Shown: positions 27,156 to 41,096, counted from the stretch's first letter. The stretch is 64,000 nucleotides of DNA from Mycobacterium colombiense CECT 3035 (GCF_002105755.1 NZ_CP020821.1:2914001-2978000), one strand, 5' to 3'. Notes: a model not told the origin generated them from the letters alone. Made by a program: numbers and translations.

Positions 27156-28717
27156 CTAACCGGCCGGGCCGGTCGGTGCCGAGACGTGGGTGGCCTCCGA
27201 GCGCCCGCGCAGTACCGTGGAATAGCATTCGGCCCACTGCGCGCGCTCGGCCTCACCCGCGGCGTCGATGGCACGCGCCGAGCACAGGATTCGCCGGTCC
27301 GAGGTTTTTGCGAGGTCGGCCAGCCGCGCGGCCTCGTTGACCGCATCGCCGATCACGGTGTATTCGTACCGGTTCTCGGCGCCGACGTTGCCCGCGAACA
27401 CCCGTCCCGCTGACACACCGATGCCGAAATCGACCGGCAGCCTGCGCAGTTGGGCGCCGAGCGTGCGGGCGGTCGCCAACGCCGACGATGCGGGCTCGCT
27501 GATGGGCAACGGCACCCCGAAGACGGCCAGTGCGGCATCGCCGGCGAATTTGTTGATCAGCCCGTGGTGTTCGTCGACGGCGTGCACGACGATCCGGAAG
27601 AAGTCGTTGAGCACCTCCGCGACCTCTTGCGGGGGCGGCTTTCGGCGAGCTGGGTGGATCCCACCAGGTCGATGAACAGCACCGCCGCTTCGACCACGTC
27701 GCCCGAGAGAGTGGCCCCCTCGGTGAGGGCGCGCTGCGCGACATCGGCGCCGACATGGCGCCCGAACAGGTCACGCAGCCGGTCGCGCTCGGCGAGGCCG
27801 GCCACCATCCGGTTGAATCCCGTTTGCAGGCGCCCGATTTGGGAGCGTTCGTAAGCACCGACATAAGTTTCCATGCGGCCGTGCTCCACCTCGGCCATCG
27901 CGTCGACGACCTCGCCCACCGGATCCGAGATGGACCGCGAGGTCAGGATCATCGTGGGCAGCCCCAGCACCAGCGCCGCCAGCGACACCACGAGAATCGG
28001 CACGTCCAGCGAGGCCGACTTCTCGATCAGCCACCCATACGAGCGCAGAACGACCAGCGTCGCGATGACGGCGATGGGAAAGGCGCTGCACAAGAACCAC
28101 AGCAGAACCAGCCGCGCGTACACGCTGGGCACCGCAAGCCGCGGTTCGGCGCCCAAGGTGGCGGCGCGCATGATGGGCCGCAGGGTCCGTTGCGCGAGCA
28201 GCATCCCGGTGCCGGCGGCCGCCGATCCGCCGAGCAGCACACCGAGCACGATGGGCAACAGAAGTCGCGGCCCGCCAGCCAGATTGAGCAGGATGAAGAT
28301 CCCGCCGGTCAGCGCCCAGCACGTCACCAGGATCGCCGACTGGCGCCCGGCCAGCTTCATCACGGCTTCACGTTGTTGCGGGGTGGGTTCGTCACCCGCG
28401 ACGTACCAGCGCACCGTGGGCGCCAGGCTGACGGCGCCGGCCACCGCGACGCTGACGATGCCCAGCGCGATGAGCAGCACCACGGGCGCGGTGTTCTGCC
28501 GCGCGAAGTCCGCGGTGGCGCCGACGGAGGTGTGGCCCCGCAGCGGGACCAGGATGGCCGCCGCCTCGACGACGGCCAGCACGTAGGACAGGCTCAGATC
28601 GAACCCGTATTGAAACAACCACCGCCGAAAGGACTTTCGTTGCCCCGTTGCGGGCGGCCCGGCCGGGCCACGCCACGATGACGGAAGCCGATCCCGAAGC
28701 CAGCCCACGGTGATCAC
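27156..28717 (-). pseudogene. membrane adenylate cyclase with HAMP, frameshifted
   Basis: Six-helix membrane domain (to about residue 250), HAMP region (SDPVGEVVDAMAEVEHGRME) and a class III cyclase domain, the architecture of Rv1318c-Rv1320c. The upstream part reads through LFIDLVGSTQLAESRP and then goes out of frame; the rest of the catalytic domain (NKFAGDAALAVFG, YTVIGDAVNEAARL) lies in another frame from 27614 down. Adding one C at the run 27631-27635 (G on this strand) rejoins them into about 520 aa with both metal Asp, the Lys and the Asn/Arg pair intact. As given, the product would stop near 27557 without a full active site. Either a real inactivation or a sequencing indel. I recall no cyclase at this place in M. 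tuberculosis. Confidence 0.82.
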
Positions 28718-28753
28718 CCTACGAAGGTAGCCGCTTCTAATCCGAAAATGGCT

Positions 28754-29629
28754 CTAAGCACCGTTGTTCGGCCCGCCGGAGTTCTGGCCCGGGATGTCGG
28801 TGATCGGGAAATTCGGCATCGGTTTCGGTGAGGGCGTGTTGGGCAGCGTGGGGATGTCGCCGGGCGGGATGTCGTGCAGGCCGTTGACGGGCGGACCGTT
28901 CTCCCGGCTGCCGTAACTGCTGCCGGGAGAACGTGATCCCAGCAGGTCGCTGACCGTCACCAGCCGGTATCCGTTGGCCTTGAGCACCGGGATGAACTGG
29001 TACACCAGGTCGACGGTGCTCGAGTAGGTGCTGTGCAGCAGGACCACCGAGCCGGGCTTGATGTAGGTCATCAGCATGTACCGCGTCGCCGCCGTGTTCG
29101 AGTCGTTCGCCCAATCGAAAGGGATCACATCCCAGAGGATTTCGGCGAGCCCGAATTGACCGGCGGCCTGGCGCACCACCGGGTCGGACAATCCGCCCGC
29201 GGGGCGATACAGGTTCGGGGTGCGGCCGGTCGCGGCGGTGATCGCGTCGTTGGCCTTGGAGAACTGGGCGGCGATGTCCTCGCGCGGGATCGTGGTCATG
29301 TTGGGGTGTTCCCAAGTGTGGCTGCCGATCTCCATCCCCGCGTCGGCGATGCGCTTGGCCCCGGCCGGGTTGGCGGCCACCTTGTTGCCGATCAGGAAGA
29401 AGGTGGCCTTGGCGTCGTTCGCCGTCAGGATGTGCAGCAGCCGCTCGTCGAACGGCCCCGGCCCGTCGTCGAATGTCAGCGCGACGCACTTGACGACCGA
29501 GCAGCTGAGGTCGTCGGCGCGCGTCACGTGGCCCGTGAGCCCGCCGATCACCAGCACCGCGACGGCCGCCGCCACACCGACAACCGTGCGCCAGTAGCGC
29601 CAGGCTTGGGTGTCGGGTCGTTTCGCCAC
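28754..29629 (-). CDS. polysaccharide (NodB-type) deacetylase, exported
   Basis: 291 aa. An N-terminal signal anchor (TVVGVAAAVAVLVIGGLTG) is followed by a CE4/NodB domain: LTFDDGPG (catalytic Asp and metal Asp), GSHTWEHPNM (metal His pair) and VLLHSTYSS with the late His. Removes N-acetyl groups from peptidoglycan or another surface sugar polymer; Rv1096 is the equivalent and was reported to deacetylate peptidoglycan. A Pro/Asn-rich C-terminal tail follows. Single gene on this strand with 36 bp to the cyclase start. Confidence 0.9.
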   Translation of the reverse strand: MAKRPDTQAWRYWRTVVGVAAAVAVLVIGGLTGHVTRADDLSCSVVKCVALTFDDGPGPFDERLLHILTANDAKATFFLIGNKVAANPAGAKRIADAGMEIGSHTWEHPNMTTIPREDIAAQFSKANDAITAATGRTPNLYRPAGGLSDPVVRQAAGQFGLAEILWDVIPFDWANDSNTAATRYMLMTYIKPGSVVLLHSTYSSTVDLVYQFIPVLKANGYRLVTVSDLLGSRSPGSSYGSRENGPPVNGLHDIPPGDIPTLPNTPSPKPMPNFPITDIPGQNSGGPNNGA

Positions 29630-29686
29630 CGTGGAAGTTTATCGAAGGACGGCCTGCCCGGGGCCGAGCGCGCTGGTCGGGCGCCC

Positions 29687-30988
29687 TCACTGGGGGCCGG
29701 CGATCTCCTCGAGCATCTCGGTGACCAGGGCGGCGATCGGGGATCGCTCGCTGCGCAACAGGGTGATGTGGGCGAACAGCGGATGGCCCTTGAGCTTCTC
29801 GATCACCGCCGCGACCCCGTCGTGGCGGCCCACCCGCAGGTTGTCACGCTGCGCGATGTCGTGCGTCAACACCACCCGCGACCCGGTGCCCAGCCTGGAC
29901 AGCACCGTCAGCAGGACGTTGCGCTCCAGCGACTGCGCCTCGTCGACGATCACGAACGAGTCGTGCAGCGACCGGCCCCGGATGTGGGTCAGCGGCAGCA
30001 CCTCGAGCATGCCCCGGGACAGCACTTCCTCGAGCACCGCCGGGCTCGCCAGCCCCTCGAGGGTGTCGAAGACGGCCTGGGCCCACGGCCCCATCTTTTC
30101 GCTCTCGCTGCCGGGCAGGTACCCCAGCTCCTGGCCGCCGACGGCGTAGAGCGGCCGGAACACCACCACCTTGCGCTGGGTCCGCCGCTCCAGCACCGCC
30201 TCCAGGCCGGCGCACAGGGCGAGGGCCGACTTGCCGGTGCCCGCCTTACCGCCCAGCGACACGATGCCCACCGACTCGTCGAGCAGCAGGTCCAGCGCCA
30301 CCCGCTGTTCCGCGGACCGCCCGCGCAGCCCGAACACCTCGCGATCGCCGCGCACCAGCTGCACGCGTTTGTCCGCGTTGACCCGGCCCAGCGCGTGAGA
30401 GCTTCCGCCGAGCAGCCGAACACCGGTGTGGCAGGGCAGGTCTCGCGCTTCCACCAGATCGATCTCACCGTCGGTGAACAGCGCGTCGATGTCCTCGGTG
30501 GCGGTCTCGATCTCGCGCATCCCCGACCACCCGGAGGCCACCACGTCCTGCGCGTGGTACTCGTCGGCGGCCAGACCCACCGCGGCGGCCTTGACCCGAA
30601 GCGGAATGTCCTTGCTGACCAACGTAACTCGCTTGCCTTCGGCGGCGAGGTTGGCGGCACAGCTGAGGATCCGGGAGTCGTTGCTGTCGCTGCGGAAACC
30701 CGCCGGCAGCACCGACGGGTCCGTGTGGTTGAGCTCGACGTGCAGCGAACCGCCTTGCGTCCCAACGGGAATGGGCTGATCCAGTCGTCCGTGCAACAGC
30801 CGCAGGTCGTCGAACAGCCGCAAGGACTGGCGGGCGAACCATCCCAGCTCGTGGTGGTGGCGTTTGGCCTCCAGCTCGCTGATCACCACCAACGGAACAA
30901 CCACCTCGTGTTCGGCGAACCGGCTGCACGCCCAGGGGTCGGACAGCAGCACGGAAGTGTCGATCACGTAGGTCCGGATTTCGGTCAC
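29687..30988 (-). CDS. phoH2: PhoH2: PIN-domain RNase fused to PhoH ATPase/helicase
   Basis: 433 aa, identical in length to Rv1095. N-terminal PIN domain (~1-150) with the acidic residues in [18 protein letters not shown] and [10 protein letters not shown]-terminal PhoH ATPase with Walker [13 protein letters not shown] and Walker [14 protein letters not shown]. Known PhoH2 proteins unwind and cleave RNA in an ATP-dependent manner. The GTG at 30988 is chosen because [11 protein letters not shown] is the conserved start; the frame stays open upstream to 31198 but without conservation. The GTG overlaps the TGA of an upstream small ORF (GTGA). Confidence 0.93.
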   Translation of the reverse strand: MTEIRTYVIDTSVLLSDPWACSRFAEHEVVVPLVVISELEAKRHHHELGWFARQSLRLFDDLRLLHGRLDQPIPVGTQGGSLHVELNHTDPSVLPAGFRSDSNDSRILSCAANLAAEGKRVTLVSKDIPLRVKAAAVGLAADEYHAQDVVASGWSGMREIETATEDIDALFTDGEIDLVEARDLPCHTGVRLLGGSSHALGRVNADKRVQLVRGDREVFGLRGRSAEQRVALDLLLDESVGIVSLGGKAGTGKSALALCAGLEAVLERRTQRKVVVFRPLYAVGGQELGYLPGSESEKMGPWAQAVFDTLEGLASPAVLEEVLSRGMLEVLPLTHIRGRSLHDSFVIVDEAQSLERNVLLTVLSRLGTGSRVVLTHDIAQRDNLRVGRHDGVAAVIEKLKGHPLFAHITLLRSERSPIAALVTEMLEEIAGPQ

Positions 30989-31128
30989 GTAGCGCTCCTC
31001 GAGCGGGATGAGCCCGCGCGGACCCGCACAGGCATGTCGACGGGAACCGCAGCACCAGGACCGGGGCCGGTCCTTCCGTTGTGGTGACGGGAGGTGCCGC
31101 CCTGGCAGCAGAGCATGACGCTGACCAT
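30985..31128 (-). CDS. small ORF coupled to phoH2 (PhoAT-like candidate)
   Basis: 47 codons from the ATG at 31128 (or 43 from the ATG at 31116), starting [20 protein letters not shown] and ending with a basic RSRSAT. Its TGA shares four bases with the phoH2 GTG, the arrangement expected for translational coupling. In M. tuberculosis and M. smegmatis phoH2 is reported to be preceded by an antitoxin-like gene called phoAT; I recall the gene order but cannot compare sequences. It is highly basic with a Cys pair near the start. Real coding status is uncertain. Confidence 0.45.
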   Translation of the reverse strand: MVSVMLCCQGGTSRHHNGRTGPGPGAAVPVDMPVRVRAGSSRSRSAT

Positions 31129-31240
31129 CGGGATCGACGCTACTCCCGTGGCCGCATGCGCGCTGTGCAGGCGCGCCGACGTGGCGGGCCGCGACCACCT
31201 TCGCCGGGCGGCCGATGTTGAGGGGCGGTTTCCGGCCGGC

Positions 31241-32068
31241 TTAGCCGACGATCAGTTGCCGCAGTTCAGGCTCGTCGGCGAGCCCCCATGCGGTGACGCG
31301 ATCCGAGATCGCCTGACGCAGCTGCTCGGGACCGAAGATGCCGGCCTTGTCGACGTTGCGCACTTTGTCCGCGTACGCGTCGATGTCGGCGCCGGGCACC
31401 TCGAGGTCGGCCGCGCGGGCGGCGATCGCCGCGATGGTCTCATCGCGGGTGTACTCGAGGCAGTGCGCGACCAGGTTGGAGAAGAAGACCTCGTGGCGGC
31501 GCTCGTCGCGGGCGATCCGGTCGACCAGGCCGGCCAGGATGGGCTCCTCCAGCTTGGCGGCGAGGTTTTCGCAGAACACCGCGTGGGTGCGTTCGACGAA
31601 CGCCATGTGCACCAGCGTTTCCACCTGCGAGTAGGTGTCGGCGCGGTAGCCCTTCATGACGTACTGGACCCGGGCCTCTTCGTTGGCGGTCGGGTCCACC
31701 TCGCGGGTCACCACCAGGTACTCGCGCAGCGCGATGGCGTGCAGGTGCTCCTCGGCGGTCCACCGGCCCAGCCAGCGGCCCCAGTAGTCCTCCAGGATGA
31801 AGTGCTCGACCAATTCGCGGTGGTGCGCGGCCAGGTTGTCCTTGAGCAGCAACATGATTTCGCAGGCGTCCGTCAACGGCCGCGGCAGCGTCATCGACGA
31901 CGGGTCCCAGTCGCGCCCACCGAGGAAGGCGAAGTTCTCGCCCCGGTCGAACGGCACGTATTCGTGCGCGAACCAGAGTTCTTCGGTGGACAGGTGGCGG
32001 TCGATGTTTGCTTCGACGACCGGCTCGAGTTCCAGGGTCAGCGCGTTAGCGACAGGTCTTTCGGCCAT
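31241..32068 (-). CDS. desA2: acyl-[acyl-carrier-protein] desaturase-like diiron protein
   Basis: 275 aa from the ATG at 32068 (MAERPVANAL), matching Rv1094. Ferritin-like diiron fold with ligand motifs in EEHLHAIALREYL and ARDERRHEVFF and a Glu in HFILEDYW. Proposed to desaturate ACP-bound fatty chains during mycolic acid synthesis; DesA2 family members lack some residues of plant enzymes, so activity is not certain. Upstream on its strand a TACAGT hexamer sits six bases before the ATG, which fits a leaderless transcript. Confidence 0.93.
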   Translation of the reverse strand: MAERPVANALTLELEPVVEANIDRHLSTEELWFAHEYVPFDRGENFAFLGGRDWDPSSMTLPRPLTDACEIMLLLKDNLAAHHRELVEHFILEDYWGRWLGRWTAEEHLHAIALREYLVVTREVDPTANEEARVQYVMKGYRADTYSQVETLVHMAFVERTHAVFCENLAAKLEEPILAGLVDRIARDERRHEVFFSNLVAHCLEYTRDETIAAIAARAADLEVPGADIDAYADKVRNVDKAGIFGPEQLRQAISDRVTAWGLADEPELRQLIVG

Positions 32069-32189
32069 GAGATAACTGTAACCCGCGTACACAGGTTCAT
32101 GAAATCGCCGGGGTCGTGTCGGGCCAACTGGTGACTTTGGTCCTCAAAGCCGCCGGGGAGCCGGGCGAAGCGGGTCGCCGCGCTCGACG

Positions 32190-34537
<2,348 letters not shown>

Positions 34538-34573
34538 CGCCCCGACGCGGCTCCCGCCGGCCGGCGCGGCGGA

Positions 34574-34996
34574 TCACGCCTCGAGTCGACGCAGCCCGAG
34601 GTATTGCAGCCCGGCGAACGCCGCCGTGTACGCGCCACTGGCCAGGGTCAACGCCACGCCGGTGGCCGTCAGCGGCAGCGCTTCGGCGGCCACGATCGCG
34701 GCCAGCGTGAACGCGACGTTGACCACCATCACGCTGATGCCGAGACGCCGCAATTCCGGCAGCGCCCCGAGGCTGAACACCAGCAGGCCGGCGATCACGA
34801 AAACCACGCCCACGCCGTATTCCTGGAAAGACGTCAGTCCGGTCAGCGACGAGATCGGGTCGGCGAGGAAGGCGATGGCCAACCCGACCAACCCCGTCAG
34901 GGTCGCGTCGGCGCGCACGGCAAAACGCAACAGCGAGTCCGTCGAGTCGTAGAGGGTCCGGGTCTGGATGCTTGATACGCCAGTGATCGAGCTCAT
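34574..34996 (-). CDS. small four-helix integral membrane protein
   Basis: 140 aa from the ATG at 34996 (MSSITGVSSIQ). Four predicted membrane helices: ATLTGLVGLAIAFLA, YGVGVVFVIAGLLVFSLGAL, ISVMVVNVAFTLAAIVAA and GVALTLASGAYTAAFAGLQYL. No catalytic motif or family that I recognise. Located where M. tuberculosis has PE_PGRS/cellulase genes (Rv1087-Rv1091), none of which is present. The 249 bp upstream (34997-35245) holds no convincing gene apart from the codons discussed under findings. Confidence 0.7.
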   Translation of the reverse strand: MSSITGVSSIQTRTLYDSTDSLLRFAVRADATLTGLVGLAIAFLADPISSLTGLTSFQEYGVGVVFVIAGLLVFSLGALPELRRLGISVMVVNVAFTLAAIVAAEALPLTATGVALTLASGAYTAAFAGLQYLGLRRLEA

Positions 34997-35245
34997 GTGC
35001 TTACTCCTCGCGATGGCGGGTTGGGTCGAACAGCTTCGAGGGTGCCGCCGGTGCACTGCCATATCGACTCGTGGCGCTGCCAACTGCTGCCACGGATACA
35101 ACGACGAGGTGGTTCACCCGACTATTCCCGTCGGCGGGTAAATATTTGACACGCGCCAGCCCCGAAGGGCTCAGCCACCCCAGCAGTCACAGGCACAGGG
35201 GCACAGCACTGTGCCGTCGGCGACCGCGCCGACGAAGTACCCGTT

Positions 35246-36616
35246 CTAGTCGCTGGGAACCGGGACCCGGCCGCGCAGATCGGCGGCGATCAGTCGGGCG
35301 GCCGCGTTCTGCCAGTTGTGCAGCGAGCGCTGGGGCACCTCGGTGACGAACCACTGCCAGGCCTGCCGCGCGATCGGATCCAGACCCGACGCGGTGGCGT
35401 TCTGCGCGTACGCGCGGACCCCGACGACGTAGGGGAAGTACAGCGAGTTGTAGTACCGCCACTCCTCGGTGGTTCCGAAGTCGCCGCCGTCGCGCGGCTT
35501 GAGCCGCGCTATGCCGTCGGCCAGCACCGCCTTGAGTTCGTTGGCCCGCTCGATCGGTTGGTCGGGGGCTCCCCGGGCGGCCAGCCGCTCGTCGATCACG
35601 GGCAACGCGGTCAGCGGGCTGGCGACCAGCTTGGTCAGGTCGCCGTAATGGCCCAGCGCGCGACGGGTGAGCCTGGCGAACGTGACGTCGTCGACGCCGG
35701 CCAGCGGGTGGTCCTGACGCAGCGGCAGCGCCGCGCCGGTATGGCGCAGCGCGGCCCGATCCGCCCGCAGCGCAGGCGATTTCGAGAACGCCAGCCGGTC
35801 GAGCACCCCGGCCAGCGGGTCGGCGAGCACCTGGACGGTGATCGCGATCGCGAGGCTGGTGAACAGCAGCACGGTCAGCGCGGTCTGTGCGCCGGGGTCG
35901 TCGCGGGTCACCGCCAACCCGATCAGCGCCTGGCCGCCGAACAGCACCGCCACCGCCACCGAACCGGCGAACGAGCGCAGCATGTCGGCGCGCAGCGCGT
36001 GGCCCTCGTCGAACGCGTCCCACAGGGCGACGGCGACCCCGAGGCCGAGGACGTCACAACTCGTCGACGCCAGCGCAACCCAGCTCGGCACCACGCCCAG
36101 CGGGATGACCAGGATCGCGTTGCTCAGCGCGAAGAACAGGGTGGCGGTGACGGCGAGTCCCACGGCAGGCCTCGGCCGCCGAGGGCGGCGCAGCGCGACG
36201 ACCATCGCGGCGAGCGTCGACACCGAGATCACCGCGAACATGAGCCAGTGGCCCGGCCGCAGCGGTCCGTCGACGCTGCCGGCCTGCGCCGCCCCGAACA
36301 GGGTCAGCGCGGCCATCCCGGCGACGAGTAACACCTCGCGCGTGCGGGAGCGCCAGCCGTCGCTGGGCCGGGACAGTTCGACGAGCACCGCGAACCACGC
36401 CACGCCGGGGACCGTCGCCAGGTAGATCTCGACCCGGCTCAGCAGCTGGGCGTGCCCGGGGCCGGCGGTGCGGACCGCGTCCAGGCCCACCACGAGCGCG
36501 AATCCGCACAGCCCGATCGCCGCCAGCGCGAGGACGGGCTTACGCGGATCGCGGGCGGCCAGATACAGGCCCAGCCAGGCGCTCAGCGTGAATACCACCG
36601 CCGACAGCGCAGCCAT
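35246..36616 (-). CDS. polytopic membrane protein with 7TM histidine-kinase-like sensor region
   Basis: 456 aa. Residues ~1-205 form seven or so helices in a layout like the N-terminal 7TM region of certain sensor kinases, followed by DAFDEGHALRADMLRS and two or three more helices (VAVAVLFGGQALIGLAV, ALTVLLFTSLAIAITVQ). The C-terminal ~170 residues (from LDRLAFSK) are soluble and contain EEWRYYNSLYFPYVVGVRAY. No kinase, HAMP or GGDEF motif is present. Function not recognised. After its TAG the same frame continues for 24 codons with a Cys-rich end. Confidence 0.75.
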   Translation of the reverse strand: MAALSAVVFTLSAWLGLYLAARDPRKPVLALAAIGLCGFALVVGLDAVRTAGPGHAQLLSRVEIYLATVPGVAWFAVLVELSRPSDGWRSRTREVLLVAGMAALTLFGAAQAGSVDGPLRPGHWLMFAVISVSTLAAMVVALRRPRRPRPAVGLAVTATLFFALSNAILVIPLGVVPSWVALASTSCDVLGLGVAVALWDAFDEGHALRADMLRSFAGSVAVAVLFGGQALIGLAVTRDDPGAQTALTVLLFTSLAIAITVQVLADPLAGVLDRLAFSKSPALRADRAALRHTGAALPLRQDHPLAGVDDVTFARLTRRALGHYGDLTKLVASPLTALPVIDERLAARGAPDQPIERANELKAVLADGIARLKPRDGGDFGTTEEWRYYNSLYFPYVVGVRAYAQNATASGLDPIARQAWQWFVTEVPQRSLHNWQNAAARLIAADLRGRVPVPSD

Positions 36617-36663
36617 GCCCTTAGTGTGGCACGCGCGCGAGCCGGCTCTGAAGGCCTTGAGGG

Positions 36664-37458
36664 CTACTTGCCGTGCCGGCGATCCCGTCGGCTGTAGTCA
36701 CGCAGCGCGCGCAGGAAGTCGACGCGGCGAAACGCCGGCCAATGCGTTTCACAGAACCACATCTCCGAATACGCGCTCTGCCACAGCAGGAACCCGGACA
36801 GCCGTTGCTCGCCCGAGGTGCGGATCACCAGGTCGGGGTCGGGTTGCCCCGACGTGTAGAGGTTTTCCGAGATGGCGTCGACCGTCACCGCGTCGACGAG
36901 CTCCTCGGCGGTGGCGCCGTTGGCGAGTTCCTTGTTCAACAGCGCGCGCACCGCCCCGACGATCTCCTGCCGGCCGCCGTAGCCGACCGCCACGTTGACG
37001 TGGAATGGCGCGACGCTGGGCGTGGACTCGACCGCATCGCGCAACCGGCGGGCCGGCTCGTCGCCGAGCAGTTCCAGGTCCCCCACCGTGCGCACGCTCC
37101 AGCGGTTGGCCGGCGCGCAGATCTCCTCCACGACGTCGGTGATGATTTCGATAAGCCCGGCCAGCTCGTCGGGGTCGCGTTGCAGGTTTTCGGTGGACAG
37201 CAGGTACACCGTGGTCATTTCGACGCCGGCTTCCTGGCACCAGCGCAGCATCTCGGCGATCTTGGACGCGCCCATCCGGTAGCCGTAGCTGACGTCCTCG
37301 TATCCCGCGTCACGGGCCCACCGCCGGTTCCCGTCGCACAGGACGGCGATGTGCCGCGGCAGCTGGGACTTCGAGGCGGCCAGGCCCTGCCTCAGCCGCA
37401 GCTCGTAGACGCGATACAGCGGCTCTTTGAGGCGCGGCGGGATAATTTCCACGAACAT
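36664..37458 (-). CDS. (2Z,6E)-farnesyl diphosphate synthase (short-chain cis-prenyltransferase)
   Basis: 264 aa, Rv1086 equivalent. Adds one isoprene unit in cis to geranyl diphosphate, the first step towards decaprenyl phosphate for cell-wall assembly. UPPS-fold motifs: IAVLCDGNRRWARDAG (catalytic Asp), YLLSTENLQR, VAVGYGGRQEI, and VIRTSGEQRLSGFLLWQ with the phosphate-binding Arg. ATG at 37458. Divergent from the HlyIII gene; the region between them has a palindrome CGGTGATTAATTCACCG at 37474-37490. Confidence 0.94.
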   Translation of the reverse strand: MFVEIIPPRLKEPLYRVYELRLRQGLAASKSQLPRHIAVLCDGNRRWARDAGYEDVSYGYRMGASKIAEMLRWCQEAGVEMTTVYLLSTENLQRDPDELAGLIEIITDVVEEICAPANRWSVRTVGDLELLGDEPARRLRDAVESTPSVAPFHVNVAVGYGGRQEIVGAVRALLNKELANGATAEELVDAVTVDAISENLYTSGQPDPDLVIRTSGEQRLSGFLLWQSAYSEMWFCETHWPAFRRVDFLRALRDYSRRDRRHGK

Positions 37459-37473
37459 CCACCCTACTGCCAG

Positions 37474-37490
37474 CGGTGATTAATTCACCG
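37474..37490. promoter_or_regulatory. short palindrome between divergent Z-FPPS and HlyIII genes
   Basis: CGGTGA-TTAAT-TCACCG has perfect 6 bp arms around an AT core, 15 bp upstream of the prenyl synthase start and about 140 bp upstream of the HlyIII start. A repressor-type operator for the prenyl synthase is possible; no regulator can be named. Confidence 0.35.
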
Positions 37491-37629
37491 GACTCATTTC
37501 GGCGCGGTCGCTGAGAAACCTGAGAAGGCGAGGCTGCGCTGTAACCATCCCTGGCTACTGTGGATCGTGGGCGGCCGTCCGCGGCCGTCCCACCCGTATC
37601 CCACGCCGCGAGAACAAGAGACAGGAGAC

Positions 37630-38403
37630 ATGAGCAGCCAGACCAGCACCGTTCCCACCCCGGATCCCGAACCCGAGTCGATCGTTCCGGGCAACACCGT
37701 CGAGCAGTTCGTCGAGGGTGCCGCCCAGTTCTTGGGCAAGCCCCGGATGCGCGGCTGGATCCACTTCGTCTCGGCGTGGCTGGCCATCATCACCGGCGCC
37801 ACACTGGTGTCGGTGTCCTGGGCGCTCTCCTCGCCCCGCGCCGGTCACTCGACGCTGGTCTATGCCGCCGCCACCGTCGCGATGTTCGCCGTCAGCGCCA
37901 CCTATCACCGCGTGCATTGGAAGTCGGATGTCGCGCGCAGCCGGATGAAGCGGCTCGATCACTCGATGATCTTCGTCTTCATCGCCGGCAGCTACACCCC
38001 GTTCGCGCGGCTGGTCATGCCGCAGAACACCGGTGTGCTGGTGCAGTGCATCGTGTGGGGCGGCGCGGCGGCCGGCATCACGCTGAAGATGTGCTGGCCG
38101 ACGGCGCCGCGCTGGGTCGGGGTGCCGCTGTATCTGCTGCTGGGGTGGGTGGCCGTCTGGTTCGCGCCGACGATCCTGCACCAGGCCGGCGTGGCCGCGA
38201 TGGTGCTGCTGGCGGTGGGCGGCGTGTTCTACAGCGTGGGCGGCATCTTCTATGGGCTGCGCTGGCCCGACCCGTGGCCGAAGACCTTCGGCTATCACGA
38301 GTTCTTCCACGCCTTCACCGCTATCGCGGCCATCCTGCACTACATCGCCATGTGGTTCGCCGTCTTCTACACCAGCGACCACGCCTGGCTGTTAGGCGGC
38401 TAG
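37630..38403 (+). CDS. hemolysin III / PAQR-family membrane protein
   Basis: 257 aa from the ATG at 37630 ([17 protein letters not shown]). Seven-helix PAQR/HlyIII fold with the three metal sites: YHRVHW (His), [16 protein letters not shown] (Asp-His-Ser) and [15 protein letters not shown] (HxxxH). Likely zinc-dependent hydrolase of membrane lipid amides; 'hemolysin' is historical. Equivalent to Rv1085c. Its stop overlaps the stop of the convergent SnoaL-like gene by 4 bp. Confidence 0.92.
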   Translation: MSSQTSTVPTPDPEPESIVPGNTVEQFVEGAAQFLGKPRMRGWIHFVSAWLAIITGATLVSVSWALSSPRAGHSTLVYAAATVAMFAVSATYHRVHWKSDVARSRMKRLDHSMIFVFIAGSYTPFARLVMPQNTGVLVQCIVWGGAAAGITLKMCWPTAPRWVGVPLYLLLGWVAVWFAPTILHQAGVAAMVLLAVGGVFYSVGGIFYGLRWPDPWPKTFGYHEFFHAFTAIAAILHYIAMWFAVFYTSDHAWLLGG

Positions 38404-38774
38404 GCCGGGGCGACGTCGTCCTGCGGCGACCAGTAGGCCTTCATCGAGGCGATCTTGCCTTGGCCGTCGAAGACCATGACGTCGATCGGCTCGATCACCA
38501 ATCGGTGCTCGCCCGCGGTCACGGTCAGCCGGAATTGGAAGGCCGCCTCGTTGCCGGCCACCCGCAGCGTCACCAGTTCGCATTCGCGCTGCAGTTGGTC
38601 GACCGCGGAGTAGAAGCCGTGGATGGCCTGCCGGCCGATGTGCACCCCGCCGCCGACCGGATCCTCGACGGTGGCGTCGTCGGCGTACAACTCGACCAAA
38701 TCATCGGCGCTGCCCTTGGCGACCAACTCGATGTAGCGGTTGACCGTGTCAGTGATGTGTTCGGCGCTCGGCAT
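38400..38774 (-). CDS. SnoaL/ketosteroid isomerase-like NTF2-fold protein
   Basis: 124 aa, one NTF2-like domain. YIELVAKG at the N-terminus carries the Tyr equivalent to KSI Tyr14/16, and [14 protein letters not shown] the Asp equivalents of KSI Asp38/40; the third KSI acid corresponds roughly to VFDGQGKI. So a steroid delta-isomerase activity is plausible but not shown. Start ATG at 38774. It follows the DUF255 gene on the same strand by 11 bp, so it may be the last gene of the mca operon. Confidence 0.8.
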   Translation of the reverse strand: MPSAEHITDTVNRYIELVAKGSADDLVELYADDATVEDPVGGGVHIGRQAIHGFYSAVDQLQRECELVTLRVAGNEAAFQFRLTVTAGEHRLVIEPIDVMVFDGQGKIASMKAYWSPQDDVAPA

Positions 38775-38785
38775 GACACGTCACG

Positions 38786-40784
<1,999 letters not shown>

Positions 40785-40798
<14 letters not shown>

Positions 40799-41096
40799 CG
40801 CCGGGCCCCGGGGCTCGCGGTGAGCCGTCCTCATGGTCGGGGGCGCCGCCCCGGTCGACCGCGTCGGTGCCCTCGTCGGCGGCCTGGTCCGGTTCGGGGT
40901 GCTTGGGGTCAAACGATTCCGGCACCTTCTTCAGCTGGCGGTTCATCGACCGCAGCAGAAACAGCGTGCTGATCAACAGCAACACGACGATCAGCAGCCC
41001 GACCGGGCTGGCCTTGCCGAAATCGGGACCGGTGTGGTGCGGCGGGCCGTCGGCCTGCCAGCCGGCGGCGGTCAGGGCCAGGTAGAGGTGATTCAC
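40785..41096 (-). CDS. small membrane protein, Rv1083-like
   Basis: 103 aa. Hydrophobic helix ([18 protein letters not shown]) after about 30 residues, then a basic [14 protein letters not shown] and an acidic disordered tail. Sits between mca (4 bp start/stop overlap, ATGA) and the DUF255 gene (14 bp overlap), so all three are translated in a coupled fashion. Function unknown, probably an accessory of the mca operon. Confidence 0.87.

Noticed and set aside
29033..31087. 684-codon open frame on the + strand
   Set aside because: It is the antisense shadow of the deacetylase and phoH2 genes; the product is low-complexity Arg/Gly/His/Val with no domain, while the minus strand has clear PIN, Walker and NodB motifs.
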